From Streptomyces sp. NBC_00775 (lineage in GTDB: Bacteria; Actinomycetota; Actinomycetes; Streptomycetales; Streptomycetaceae), in contig NZ_CP108938.1 of the NCBI RefSeq assembly GCF_036347135.1, positions 7,750,001 through 7,814,000 of the forward strand: 64,000 nt of DNA. The letters run 5' to 3'. The position numbers and the translations under genes are program-made. Position 1 is the first letter of the stretch. The number at the start of each line of letters is the position of its first letter. Positions 15,986-24,826 of the stretch are shown in pieces. The notes below the pieces were generated by a model, which was not told the origin of the DNA, did no database searches, and saw only the letters and a program-made list of their open reading frames with translations.

Positions 15986-17740
15986 GTGCCTCAACTACGC
16001 CTCGCCCTGAATCAGATCGACTCGACCGTCGGCGATCTCGCCGGCAACGCCGAGGCGATCGTCCGTTGGACCCGGCACTCCGCCGAGCAGGGAGCGCATC
16101 TGGTGGCGTTCCCCGAGATGGTGCTGACCGGGTATCCCGTCGAGGACCTCGCCCTGCGGCCGTCCTTCGTCGAGGCCTCCCGCGCCGGGCTGCGCTCGCT
16201 GGCGGCCAGGCTCGCCGACGAGGGTTTCGGGGAGCTGCCGGTGATCGTCGGCTACCTCGACCGGTCCGAGACGGCGCAGCCGAAGTACGGGCAGCCGGCC
16301 GGCGCCCCGCAGAACGCCGCCGCCGTGCTGCACCGGGGCCAGGTGGTGCTGACGTTCGCCAAGCACCACCTCCCGAACTACGGCGTGTTCGACGAGTTCC
16401 GCTACTTCGTGCCCGGCGACACCATGCCGGTCCTGCGCGTGCACGGCATCGACGTGGCTCTCGCCATCTGCGAGGACCTCTGGCAGGACGGCGGGCGCGT
16501 ACCGGCCGCCCGTTCCGCAGGGGCCGGCCTGCTGCTTTCCATCAACGCCTCCCCGTACGAGCGCGACAAGGACGACACGCGCCTGGAGCTGGTCCGCAAG
16601 CGGGCCCAGGAGGCGGGCTGCACCACCGCGTACCTCGCCATGATCGGCGGGCAGGACGAGCTCGTCTTCGACGGGGACTCGATCGTCGTCGACCGGGACG
16701 GTGAAGTCGTCGCGCGGGCGCCGCAGTTCGCGGAGGGATGCGTCGTACTGGACCTGGACCTTCCGGCGGCGGCCGCCGACCCGGTGACGGGTGTGGTGGA
16801 CGACGGGCTGCGCATCGAGCGGCTCGTGCTGTCCGAGGAGCCGTTGCCCGCGTACGAGGCGGAGCTGGCCGGGGGGTACGCGGAGCGGCTCGACGACGAT
16901 GAGGAGGTCTACTCCGCGTTGGTGGTCGGGCTGCGGGCGTACGCGGCGAAGAATGGTTTCCGTTCCGTGCTCATCGGGCTGTCGGGTGGTATCGACTCGG
17001 CGCTGGTGGCGGCCCTCGCGTGCGATGCGCTGGGCGCGCAGAACGTGTACGGCGTGTCGATGCCCTCGAAGTACTCCTCCGACCACTCGAAGGGTGACGC
17101 GGCGGAGCTGGCGCGGCGGACCGGGCTGAACTTCCGGACCGTGCCGATCGAGCCGATGTTCGATGCGTATATGTCGTCCCTGGGGCTGACGGGGCTGGCC
17201 GAGGAGAACCTCCAGTCCCGTCTGCGCGGCACGATGCTGATGGCGATCTCCAACCAGGAGGGCCATATCGTCCTCGCACCCGGCAACAAGTCGGAGCTGG
17301 CGGTGGGGTATTCGACGCTGTACGGCGACTCGGTGGGGGCGTACGGGCCCATCAAGGACGTGTACAAGACGTCGATCTTCCGGTTGGCGGAGTGGCGGAA
17401 CCGGGCGGCGGCGGAACGTGGCCAGACCCCGCCGATTCCTGAGAACTCCATCGTCAAGCCGCCGAGTGCGGAGCTTCGTCCCGACCAGGTCGACACGGAC
17501 TCGTTGCCGGACTATCCGGTGCTGGACGGGATTCTGGAGCTGTATGTCGACCGGGATCAGGGTGCCGACGCGATCGTCGCGGCCGGGTTCGACCGCGATC
17601 TGGTCGTGAAGACCCTCCGCATGGTCGACACGGCGGAGTACAAGCGGCGCCAGTACCCGCCGGGCACCAAGATCTCCGCCAAGGGCTTCGGCAAGGACCG
17701 CCGCCTCCCCATCACCAACCGCTGGCGCGAGCACGCGTAG
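15986..17740 (+). CDS. nadE: Glutamine-dependent NAD+ synthetase
   Basis: NadE amidates nicotinic acid adenine dinucleotide to NAD+, using ammonia channelled from an N-terminal nitrilase-type glutaminase. The 584-residue length fits the two-domain bacterial form. The glutaminase triad is visible as Glu in FPEMVLTGYP, Lys in AKHHLPNYGVFDE and Cys in AICEDLW. The synthetase domain from about residue 310 has the P-loop GLSGGIDSALVA and later PGNKSELAVGYSTLYGD. GTG 15986 is the start consistent with family alignment (PQLRLALNQIDSTVGD) and with leaderless transcription. Confidence 0.95.
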   Translation: MPQLRLALNQIDSTVGDLAGNAEAIVRWTRHSAEQGAHLVAFPEMVLTGYPVEDLALRPSFVEASRAGLRSLAARLADEGFGELPVIVGYLDRSETAQPKYGQPAGAPQNAAAVLHRGQVVLTFAKHHLPNYGVFDEFRYFVPGDTMPVLRVHGIDVALAICEDLWQDGGRVPAARSAGAGLLLSINASPYERDKDDTRLELVRKRAQEAGCTTAYLAMIGGQDELVFDGDSIVVDRDGEVVARAPQFAEGCVVLDLDLPAAAADPVTGVVDDGLRIERLVLSEEPLPAYEAELAGGYAERLDDDEEVYSALVVGLRAYAAKNGFRSVLIGLSGGIDSALVAALACDALGAQNVYGVSMPSKYSSDHSKGDAAELARRTGLNFRTVPIEPMFDAYMSSLGLTGLAEENLQSRLRGTMLMAISNQEGHIVLAPGNKSELAVGYSTLYGDSVGAYGPIKDVYKTSIFRLAEWRNRAAAERGQTPPIPENSIVKPPSAELRPDQVDTDSLPDYPVLDGILELYVDRDQGADAIVAAGFDRDLVVKTLRMVDTAEYKRRQYPPGTKISAKGFGKDRRLPITNRWREHA

Positions 17741-17770
17741 CTGGACCTCGCCGTGGGGTTGTGTGTCGGC

Positions 17771-17977
17771 GGCGGGTGGGTGGGGGCGCGGCTAAAAGAT
17801 TGCGCAGTTCCCCGCGCCCCTAAAAGGGGCGCGGGGAACTGCGCGAACGGCCCCCACCGGCCCGCAGTCGGCGAACCACCCTTTAAGGGGCGCGGGGAAC
17901 TGCGCAATCTTTTAGGGGGGTCTGGGGGCGCAGCCCCCAGGAACGGGATGGGACGGGTAGGGGCGGCGGGGGCGAGA
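17771..17977. repeat. Composite Streptomyces intergenic repeat, copy 2
   Basis: This fills the 301-bp gap between nadE and the S53 protease gene. It contains an inverted and two direct copies of the GGGGCGCGGGGAACTGCGC module (near 17800, 17827 and 17887), able to fold into a long hairpin. It ends with the same 62-bp module (17915-17976) seen in copies 1 and 3. It separates two convergent genes. Confidence 0.85.
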
Positions 17978-17983
17978 AACACC

Positions 17984-18024
17984 TACGCCCGCCCCCCCCA
18001 ACCAGCAAAGGGGGAGCGGGCGTA
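17984..18024. terminator. Hairpin at the 3' end of the S53 protease gene
   Basis: TACGCCCGC (17984-17992) pairs perfectly with GCGGGCGTA (18016-18024), with a C-rich/G-rich inner extension, 18 nt beyond the protease stop codon. Confidence 0.65.
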
Positions 18025-18041
18025 CCCATCGTGATGGGGCG

Positions 18042-19982
18042 TCAGCGGCGGCTGAATGATTCGACGTAGCCCGGGGCGGGGGAACCCACGCCGGTGACGT
18101 CGTCGTAGCCCTTCACGGCCTGCAGGGAGCTGTCCTTGCCGAGGCTGCGGACGGAAGTGAGCAGCCCGTCCGTGGCGTCGTAACCGTTCGCGAAGTCGAC
18201 ACGCGCCACGGCGAGCCCGGACCCCGTGGGGTTGTCCGTGACGTCGTGGTACGCCTTCGAGCCGTACTTGGCGTAGATGGCGGGGTTGGCGAAGCCGATC
18301 GCCTTACCGCCACGCGCCTCCTGGGCGAGCGCCTGAACGGCCGCGATCACCGGCGCGGCGAGCGAGGTGCCACCGATCCGGTACTCGCTGTACTGCTCCG
18401 ACCCGTCCGGGAAGGTCTGCGTCTGGCCGACCTTGAAACCGGTGTTGGGGTCGGCGATGGCCGAGATGTCCGGGACGACCCGGTTACCGGTGGCGCTGTT
18501 CGCCGTGGCGAGCGCGTTCGGGACGACACCCTTCTGGTAGAAGGGCTCCGCCACGGTCTTGCTCGTGCCGCCACCCGCACCCGAGGTGTACGCGCCGGGG
18601 AAGTTGGTCCAGCTCTGGCCGTCGGCGGACAGCGAAGCCTTCTCGGTGCCCCAGCCCGTCTCGAACAGGTACTTGTCGCCCTTGCCGACCGCCAGCGAGG
18701 TACCGCCGACCGCCGTCACCCACGCCGAGTTGGCCGGGGTGTCGACCTGCTTCGTACCGGTGTTGGCGACCTCGTCGCCGTTGTCACCGGAGGAGAAGTA
18801 GAAGCCGATGCCCTCGACCGCGCCGAACTGGAAGACCTGGTCGTAGGCGGCCGCGAGGTCCGGGGTCTGGTTGGCCTCGATGTCGCCCCACGAGTTGGAG
18901 ACGATGTCGGCCAGGTGCCCGTCGACGATCTTGTTGAGCGAGTCGAGCAGATCGTCGTCGTAGCAGGAGGCGGCACCCACGTACGTGATGCTCGCGCCCG
19001 GCGCGACCGCGTGCACGGCCTCGACGTCGAGGGTCTCCTCGCCGTACCAGCCGGCCGCTCCGCACTCCTCGGTCTTCGTGTACTTCTTCGGCAGCACCTG
19101 GCTCAGCTGGCTGCTGCTGTAGGCCGCGTCACCGTGCTTGCCCGCGTAGGTCTGCGCGTCGAAGGCGATGGTCGGCGAGGCGTACGCGTCGGTGATGGCG
19201 ACGCGGACGTTCTTGCCGGTACGCGTGCCCGCACCGTACGCGGCGCGCAGCTGCTTGCCCGTGTAACCCTTGACGGCGTACGGGATCTTCGAGCCGTACG
19301 CGTCCGGCAGGGTGCTCGCGGTGTTCGAGCCGTAGTACGACGAGAACGGCCCGGAGTTCTTGAACACCGTGTCCGGACCCGGCAGGGTGTCGCTGTGCGT
19401 CGCCTTGTGCGGGGCGCTGTCCAGGCCGGTGACGGTCAGGACGGCGCCGTTCAGGGCGGCCGGCGCGGAGGCCGTCTTCGACGGCGCCCGGTAGGTCTTG
19501 TTGCCCTTGGCGTAGTTGTGCAGCTGGGTGCCGAACGCCTTCTCGGCGGCGGCGACGTCACCGGTGACGGAGACGTAGTGCTGCGTGGTGCCGGTGACCT
19601 TCAGGCCCGCCGACTTCAGCCACGAGGTCACCGCGGCGACCTGGGCCTTCGTGGCGCCGAAGCGCTGCTGCGTCTTCTTGGCGCTCAAGTACTTCCCGTA
19701 CGACGCCGAGTTCGGGTCGGACACGGCCTTGGCGTACGCGGCCAGACCGGAGGCGTTCCGGCCGGCGAGGTAGACCCGGGCGGAGACCTGGGAGCTGTCG
19801 GACGTGGCTCCCTTGTCAGCCTTGGCCGTCGCCCACGCGGGCTTGGTTCCCGCGAGGGTGTCCCGGCTCGGGCCGTCCGCGGCATGGGCCGCGGGTATGC
19901 CGAGCGCCAGCGCGCCGGCAAGCAGCGGCAGTGTCGCTGCCATGCTCACCCCGGCGCGCGCAGTGGCGCGATTGGATCTCAT
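18042..19982 (-). CDS. Secreted S53 (sedolisin/kumamolisin) serine-carboxyl peptidase
   Basis: This 646-residue secreted preproprotease has a Sec signal peptide in residues 1-33 (core MAATLPLLAGALALG, cleavage after AHA). An activation prodomain of about 150 residues follows (YGKYLSAKKTQQRFG), then the catalytic domain. The S53 Glu and Asp are in GEETLDVEAVHAVAPG, the oxyanion Asp in SNSWGD and the nucleophile Ser in IGGTSLAAP. The family cleaves proteins or tripeptides at acid pH outside the cell. ATG 19982 has AGGGGG 5 nt upstream. The longer frame upstream carries no signal peptide. Confidence 0.92.
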   Translation of the reverse strand: MRSNRATARAGVSMAATLPLLAGALALGIPAAHAADGPSRDTLAGTKPAWATAKADKGATSDSSQVSARVYLAGRNASGLAAYAKAVSDPNSASYGKYLSAKKTQQRFGATKAQVAAVTSWLKSAGLKVTGTTQHYVSVTGDVAAAEKAFGTQLHNYAKGNKTYRAPSKTASAPAALNGAVLTVTGLDSAPHKATHSDTLPGPDTVFKNSGPFSSYYGSNTASTLPDAYGSKIPYAVKGYTGKQLRAAYGAGTRTGKNVRVAITDAYASPTIAFDAQTYAGKHGDAAYSSSQLSQVLPKKYTKTEECGAAGWYGEETLDVEAVHAVAPGASITYVGAASCYDDDLLDSLNKIVDGHLADIVSNSWGDIEANQTPDLAAAYDQVFQFGAVEGIGFYFSSGDNGDEVANTGTKQVDTPANSAWVTAVGGTSLAVGKGDKYLFETGWGTEKASLSADGQSWTNFPGAYTSGAGGGTSKTVAEPFYQKGVVPNALATANSATGNRVVPDISAIADPNTGFKVGQTQTFPDGSEQYSEYRIGGTSLAAPVIAAVQALAQEARGGKAIGFANPAIYAKYGSKAYHDVTDNPTGSGLAVARVDFANGYDATDGLLTSVRSLGKDSSLQAVKGYDDVTGVGSPAPGYVESFSRR

Positions 19983-20269
19983 AAAACCCCCTGCGATGTG
20001 GTTCGTCGCATATGTGGTCGACCGTGATCTGCGGGTCCGTGTGCCGGATGAGGACACAGGGGATCGATCACGCTGGGGGTCACTCTGGCGATGAACCGTT
20101 CATGCCAGGGGATGGAAAAGGTCAAGGAAACCTCAAGTGCCGGTGTTTGACGGTCATTTGGGGTGGTATGGAAGGGATCCCGGGACCGGGTCGAGGGTTA
20201 TCCCTATCCACCTGTCAAGGGACGCCTCTGGTCTGTAAGCGCATCGCGACCCCACGGCGTATAGGGGGT

Positions 20270-20788
20270 GTGAAGCAGCTGGAGTTCGAAGAGTTCTACC
20301 GGTGCGGCCGGGACGTCTGCCTGCGGGCGGTCCTCGCCGCGGTGGGCGACCGGCAGCTGGCGGAGGATCTCGTGGCCGAGGCGTTCGCCCGGGCCTGGGC
20401 GACCTGGCCCAGGGTGCGACGCCATCCCGCCCCGCGCGCCTGGATCGTACGGACGGCGCTCAACACCCGTATCTCGTGGTGGCGTCGGCGTCGGTACGAG
20501 GTCGCGCTCGGCGACCACGACGGCCGGGACGCCGGGTCCGCGGACCCCGCGGAGTGCGCGGAGTCCGGAGGGTCCGGACTCGACCCCGCGCTGCTGGCCG
20601 TACTGCGCCGACTGCCGCGTCGGCAGCGGGAGGTGATCGCCCTGCGGGTCTTCCTCGACCTCGACACCGCGACCACGGCGAAGACGCTCGGGATCGCCCC
20701 GGGAACCGTCACCGCCCACCTCGCGCGGGCCGTCGCGACACTGCGCGGCCACCTCGTCACCCTCAACATCCCGGAGGCAGGATCGTGA
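20270..20788 (+). CDS. SigE-type ECF RNA polymerase sigma factor
   Basis: This 172-residue sigma factor contains region 2 (about residues 5-70, with EDLVAEAFARAWATWPRV) and region 4 (about 115-165, LPRRQREVIALRVFLDLD and GIAPGTVTAHLARAVATL). It has no C-terminal extension. GTG 20270 is the first start that begins at the conserved EFEEFY segment. Only a very close AGGGG precedes it, so initiation may be weak or leaderless. It overlaps the next gene by 4 nt, suggesting that gene encodes its regulator. Target promoters are unknown. Confidence 0.85.
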   Translation: MKQLEFEEFYRCGRDVCLRAVLAAVGDRQLAEDLVAEAFARAWATWPRVRRHPAPRAWIVRTALNTRISWWRRRRYEVALGDHDGRDAGSADPAECAESGGSGLDPALLAVLRRLPRRQREVIALRVFLDLDTATTAKTLGIAPGTVTAHLARAVATLRGHLVTLNIPEAGS

Positions 20789-21420
20789 ACGGAATCGACG
20801 ACGACATGGACGTACTGGACGCACTGAAGGGATCGCTCGACGACGTCACCATGGCGGTGCCGGTCGAGCGGATCGTGGCCGGGGGGCGCGCGGTCCGGCG
20901 GCGGCGCAGGCGCGTGGCCGTGGCGGCCGTGGGTGTCACCGCGATCGCGGGGCTCGCGCTCGGCGTACCGGGCATCGGCCACCCCTCGACCGCGCCGCCG
21001 GCCGGGGGCGCGGAGCCCGCCGCGTTCACCGTCGCCAAGCGGACGGACGGCACGGTCGCGGTGACCTGGACCAAGGAGCAGTACTTCAAGGACCCGGCGG
21101 GGCTGCAGAAGGCGCTGCGCGACGCGGGGTTCCCCGTCCTGGTGAAGACCGGGGTGTTCTGCAAGGGGCCGGACGACCACACCCAGGTCGACGAACACGG
21201 CTCGGGAGCCGGCGTCGACGACGTCGTGAAGCGGGAGCGGCGGGACGACGACACCGTCGTCTTCATCTACGACCCCGCGGCCATGCCCGCCCACACCCAG
21301 CTCTTCATCGGCTACCTGGACAAGGCCCAGCTCGCCGTCACCCACGGCCGCCCGGGTTCGGTGGAGCGCCTGGTGCCGACGGATGTCGCGCTGAAGTGCG
21401 GTACCGACTGGCGTAGTTGA
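20785..21420 (+). CDS. Single-pass membrane protein coupled to the sigma factor (possible anti-sigma)
   Basis: This 211-residue protein is translationally coupled to the sigma factor (GTGA overlap, GGAGG upstream). Residues 1-40 are cytoplasmic with an acidic start and the basic run RRRRRR before one membrane helix (about residues 43-64). About 145 exposed residues with two cysteines follow. The topology suits an anti-sigma factor, but the HXXXCXXC zinc motif of ZAS anti-sigmas is absent. I do not recognise the extracellular domain. The regulatory role is inferred from context only. Confidence 0.6.
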   Translation: MNGIDDDMDVLDALKGSLDDVTMAVPVERIVAGGRAVRRRRRRVAVAAVGVTAIAGLALGVPGIGHPSTAPPAGGAEPAAFTVAKRTDGTVAVTWTKEQYFKDPAGLQKALRDAGFPVLVKTGVFCKGPDDHTQVDEHGSGAGVDDVVKRERRDDDTVVFIYDPAAMPAHTQLFIGYLDKAQLAVTHGRPGSVERLVPTDVALKCGTDWRS

Positions 21421-21497
21421 CGTTCAGGCGGCCGGATCGCGCCGGATCACGGTTGACCATCGGGCGGCTGGATCGCCATTGACCATCAGGCGGCGGA
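21417..21497. repeat. Three-unit degenerate tandem repeat after the sigma/membrane operon
   Basis: Units starting TTGAC at 21417, 21453 and 21479 share the pattern TTGAC-N-NTC-(A/G)GGCGGC-NGGATCGC. The first unit starts at the stop codon of the membrane-protein gene. Function is unknown. Confidence 0.5.
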
Positions 21498-21503
21498 GGG
21501 GGC

Positions 21504-21536
21504 GGACGGGTCCGGGGCACCGCCCCGGACCCGTCC
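21504..21536. terminator. Strong hairpin between convergent genes
   Basis: GGACGGGTCCGGGGC pairs perfectly over 15 bp with GCCCCGGACCCGTCC around a 3-nt loop. It serves the sigma operon and the DUF305 operon. Confidence 0.85.
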
Positions 21537-21580
21537 CACTCACTGCCTCGCCTCGCTCCACCGTCTCGCTGCGGCAGGCC

Positions 21581-22207
21581 CTAGTCGCGCGCCTTCGCGC
21601 CCCGCTCCTTGAGCATGTCGGCCATCAGCTTGATCTCCGACTGCTGCGCGTCGACCATGCCCTGCGCGAGCTTCTTCTCGACGCCGACCTCGCACTTCTC
21701 GACGCAGCCCTCGGCCATGTGGATGCCGCCCTTGTGATGGTCGGTCATCAGCTGGAGGTAGAAGATCTCGGCCTGCTTGCCGCTCAGCGTGTTGAGCTTC
21801 TTCATCTCGGTGTTCGTCGCCATACCCGGCATCAGCGCGCCGTCCTTGCCGGAGGCCATGTCGCCCATGCCCATCCAGGTCATCGGCGCGTCCGAGGACA
21901 CCTTCGGCAGATCCCACAGGTCGAGCCAGCCGAGCAGCATGCCGCGCTGGTTGGCCTGCGTCTGCGCGATGTCGTACGCGAGACGCCGTACCTCCACGTC
22001 CTTGGTGCGGTCGCGCACGAGGTACGACATCTCCACGGCCTGCTGGTGGTGGACCGCCATGTCCCGTGCGAAGCCCGCGTCGGCGGAGTCGGCGGACGGT
22101 GTCGTGGTGTCCGAACCGCCGCCGTCCTCGGCGACCGCGTAGGTGATCGCCCCGGCCGCGACGAGCACGGCCGCCGAGGCCCCCGCGATCCACCCGACAT
22201 GCCTCAC
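21581..22207 (-). CDS. DUF305-family secreted/membrane-anchored protein
   Basis: This 208-residue protein has an N-terminal membrane anchor (GWIAGASAAVLVAAGAITYA) and a DUF305 four-helix ferritin-like domain. The duplicated hallmark appears as FARDMAVHHQQAVEMS and LMTDHHKGGIHMAEG. The His/Met/Glu pattern suggests metal binding, and relatives are often near copper genes. GTG 22207 overlaps the DUF3105 stop in GTGA, so the two genes are co-translated. Function beyond possible metal binding is unknown. Confidence 0.85.
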   Translation of the reverse strand: MRHVGWIAGASAAVLVAAGAITYAVAEDGGGSDTTTPSADSADAGFARDMAVHHQQAVEMSYLVRDRTKDVEVRRLAYDIAQTQANQRGMLLGWLDLWDLPKVSSDAPMTWMGMGDMASGKDGALMPGMATNTEMKKLNTLSGKQAEIFYLQLMTDHHKGGIHMAEGCVEKCEVGVEKKLAQGMVDAQQSEIKLMADMLKERGAKARD

Positions 22208-22869
22208 TGGGACAGACCGTTGGTGCAGGCGGCGCCCGGCTCGGGCGTCTGCTTGCCCTGGACGTACGACGCGAAGAACTTGTCCACGTTCGGGTCGGTC
22301 GCGCTCGTCACCGTGCGCTGCTTGCCCCAGGCGCTGAGCATGATCGGGTCCTTCTGGTCCTCGACGGGGCTCATCAGCGTGTACGGGGTCTTCTTGACCT
22401 TCGCCGCGAGCGCCTTCACGTCGGCGTCCGAGGCCTTGCTGTTGTACGTCACCCAGACCGCGCCGTGCTCCAGCGAGTGCACGGCGTTCATGTTGTTGAC
22501 CGCCTTGGCGTAGACGTCGCCGTTGCAGTTCATCCACACCTGGTTGTGGTCACCGCCGACCGGGGGCTCCATCGGGTACTTCACCGTCTTGGTGACGTGG
22601 TTGCGCGACAGCGTGCCCTTCCAGGTCTTCACGCCGTCCGAGCCCGTGACGAAGTGCCCCGACGCCTTCGAGTCGCTCGCCGTGTCGTTCTTGTCGGACT
22701 GCGACTTGACGAGGACGACGCCGCCGGCGACGAGACCGGCGACGACGACCACACTGGCGGTGATCGCGAGAATCCGGTTACGGCGCTCACGGGCCTGCTC
22801 GGCGCGGCGCAGCTCTTCTATGCGCGCCTTGCGTGAGGCGTTGCTGGTCTTGTTCTTCGCGGAACCCAT
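22204..22869 (-). CDS. DUF3105-family membrane-anchored protein
   Basis: This 221-residue protein has a basic, coiled N-terminus (KARIEELRRAEQARERRNR), one membrane helix (about residues 35-55) and an exposed DUF3105 domain containing PPVGGDHNQVWMNCNG, AVHSLEHGAVWVTYN and LSAWGKQ. The conserved His and Cys residues suggest a metal or redox role. The family is common in actinobacteria and usually paired with a DUF305 gene, as here. No biochemical function is established to my knowledge. Confidence 0.85.
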   Translation of the reverse strand: MGSAKNKTSNASRKARIEELRRAEQARERRNRILAITASVVVVAGLVAGGVVLVKSQSDKNDTASDSKASGHFVTGSDGVKTWKGTLSRNHVTKTVKYPMEPPVGGDHNQVWMNCNGDVYAKAVNNMNAVHSLEHGAVWVTYNSKASDADVKALAAKVKKTPYTLMSPVEDQKDPIMLSAWGKQRTVTSATDPNVDKFFASYVQGKQTPEPGAACTNGLSQ

Positions 22870-23055
22870 GGCGAGTCCTTTATGGGGGTGGGGCGGACGG
22901 GACGGACGGGTGAACTGATCGTAGTGTGAACGGGGGCGGGGTATGCAGGGTGGGCGCCGGAATGTCCGAGGCGCGTGGTGCGGCGCGGGGGAGCCTGCGG
23001 TTCAGGGGCAGCCCCTGGGCTGCCGCTGGGAAGCGCGCGACAATCCTGTGCAGGT

Positions 23056-23078
23056 AATTTGAATCACAGATGCGCATT
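23056..23078. promoter_or_regulatory. Weak NsrR-type operator before nsrR (possible autoregulation)
   Basis: AATTTGAATCA-C-AGATGCGCATT is an 11-1-11 inverted repeat matching at 7 of 11 paired positions, 15 nt before the nsrR start. The right half shares AGATGC with the strong site in front of hmp at 24827-24849. Confidence 0.5.
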
Positions 23079-23093
23079 ATTTACGCTGCTGGT

Positions 23094-23528
23094 ATGAGGT
23101 TGCTGCGCTCCACCGACCTGGCCCTGCGTGTCCTGATGCGGCTCTCCGTCGCGGGTGAGTCGTCCCCCACGACCCGCGAAGTCGCGGCGGACATGGAGGT
23201 CCCCTACACGCATGCCGCGAAGGTGGTCGCCGAGCTCCAGCATCTCGGACTGCTCGTCGCCCGCCGTGGCAGGGGCGGCGGCCTCGCGCTCACCGACGCG
23301 GGGCGTATGGCCTCGGTCGGCGGGATCGTGCGGACCTTCGAGGGGGACGGCGACGTCGTCGAGTGCGAGGGGGCCACGCCGTGTCCGCTCAGCTCCGGGT
23401 GCCGTCTCCGGGGCGCACTCCGGCGGGCCCAGGAGGCCTTCTACGCCTCGCTGGACCCGCTGACCGTGGCGGACGTCGTCGCCGCGCCGACGGGTCCGCT
23501 GCTCCTCGGCATCTCCCGGACGCCGTAA
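23094..23528 (+). CDS. nsrR: NsrR-like Rrf2-family nitric-oxide sensor repressor
   Basis: This 144-residue iron-sulfur repressor has a winged helix at about residues 1-62 (TTREVAADMEVPYTHAAKVV) and a cluster loop with three cysteines at 91, 97 and 103 (CEGATPCPLSSGC). Asp8, the fourth ligand known from S. coelicolor NsrR, is also present (RSTDLALR). Nitric oxide destroys the [4Fe-4S] cluster and releases DNA. It is convergent with a flavohaemoglobin gene 24 bp away that carries a near-perfect operator, so this is a compact NO-detoxification circuit. ATG 23094 matches the conserved family N-terminus. Confidence 0.9.
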   Translation: MRLLRSTDLALRVLMRLSVAGESSPTTREVAADMEVPYTHAAKVVAELQHLGLLVARRGRGGGLALTDAGRMASVGGIVRTFEGDGDVVECEGATPCPLSSGCRLRGALRRAQEAFYASLDPLTVADVVAAPTGPLLLGISRTP

Positions 23529-23552
23529 CGCCGCGGGACGCCTCGCCGCCGT

Positions 23553-24758
23553 TCAGTCCTGCGCGAGCCAGAGGTCGGGCCCGAACACCTCGTAGTGGAT
23601 GTCGGCGGCGGCCACGCCCTTGCCGATGAGCTGAGCCCGTACCCCGCGCATGAAGGGCAGCGGACCGCACAGGTACGCGTGCGTGCCCGACGCGATCGCC
23701 ACTCCGGAGAGGTCGACCAGGCCGGTGCGGTCGGCCGGGTGGCCGGGCTCCGGGTGCTCGTACCAGAAGTGGACGTCCGCGTCCGCGAGCTTGGCGGCGT
23801 ACGCCTCGTGGTCGGCGCGCAGCGCGTGCTCGGCGGGGGAGCGGTCGGCGTGCACGACCGTGACCGGGGCGGGGTGTCCGGTGACCGCGAGCTGCTCCAG
23901 CACGGCGACCATGGGCGTCACGCCGATGCCGGCCGAGGCGAGGAGTACGGGGGTCCCCGCCTCGCGCAGCTCCGGCAGGTCCTCCAGGACGAGATCGCCG
24001 TACGGGGCGGAGATCTCCAGGGTGCTGCCCTCGTGCACGCGCGCGTGGAGGTGGTTCGAGACCTCTCCGTCGGGGCCCGTGTCGCCGTGCACCCGCTTGA
24101 CGGCGATCCGGTGCAGGGCCGAGCCGGGGGCGCCGGCGAGGCTGTACTGGCGTATCTGGCGGGCGCCGTCCGGCAGCTCGACGCGGACCGACACGTACTG
24201 GCCCGCCCGGAAGTCCGGCAGCGGTCCGCCGTCGGCCGGGCGCAGCCGGAGGGCGGCGACGTCGGCGGTCTCCTCGACGCGCTCCACGACCTCCCAGGTC
24301 CGCCAGCCGCTGCCCCCGCTCTGCGCGTACAGCCTGCGCTCCATGGCGATGAGCGCGTTCGCCATCAGCCAGTAGACCTCGTCCCAGGCGGCCGCGACCT
24401 CGGGCGTGACCGCGTCGCCGAGGACCTCGACGATGGCGGCGAACAGGTGCTCGTGCACGGTCTTGTACTGCTCGGGCGCGATGCCCAGGGAGGCGTGCTT
24501 GTGCGCGATGCGGCTCAGCATCACGTCGGGACGCTCGTCCGGCCGCTCGACGAGATGGGTGGCGAAGGCGGCGATGGATCCGGCCAGAGCCTGGCGCTGG
24601 GTGCCGGACGCCTGGTTCCCGCGGTTGAAGAGGTCGCGCAGCAGCTCGGGGTGGGCGGCGAACAGCCCTTCGTAGAAGAGGTCGGCGATATCGCCGATGG
24701 CGGCTCCGACGGCGGGGAGGGTGGCGCGCACGGTGGCGGCGGACTGCTCGGACAGCAT
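23553..24758 (-). CDS. hmp: Flavohaemoglobin, nitric oxide dioxygenase
   Basis: This 401-residue enzyme converts NO and O2 to nitrate using NAD(P)H. The globin domain (1-140) has the distal Tyr in DLFYEGLF, the Gln of NRGNQ and the proximal His in RIAHKHASLGI. The FAD domain contains FRAGQYVSVRVELPDG and IRQYSLA. The NAD domain has ASAGIGVTPMVAVLEQL, and the C-terminus ends HYEVFGPDLW. A palindromic NsrR-type site lies about 70 nt upstream and nsrR is adjacent. Transcription is divergent from glnA2. Confidence 0.95.
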   Translation of the reverse strand: MLSEQSAATVRATLPAVGAAIGDIADLFYEGLFAAHPELLRDLFNRGNQASGTQRQALAGSIAAFATHLVERPDERPDVMLSRIAHKHASLGIAPEQYKTVHEHLFAAIVEVLGDAVTPEVAAAWDEVYWLMANALIAMERRLYAQSGGSGWRTWEVVERVEETADVAALRLRPADGGPLPDFRAGQYVSVRVELPDGARQIRQYSLAGAPGSALHRIAVKRVHGDTGPDGEVSNHLHARVHEGSTLEISAPYGDLVLEDLPELREAGTPVLLASAGIGVTPMVAVLEQLAVTGHPAPVTVVHADRSPAEHALRADHEAYAAKLADADVHFWYEHPEPGHPADRTGLVDLSGVAIASGTHAYLCGPLPFMRGVRAQLIGKGVAAADIHYEVFGPDLWLAQD

Positions 24759-24826
24759 CAGGACTCCTCAAGACCAAGGCGGGAGCGGTGGGTTGCGGCT
24801 CTCGTGTCTGCCCAGCACGGTAATAA

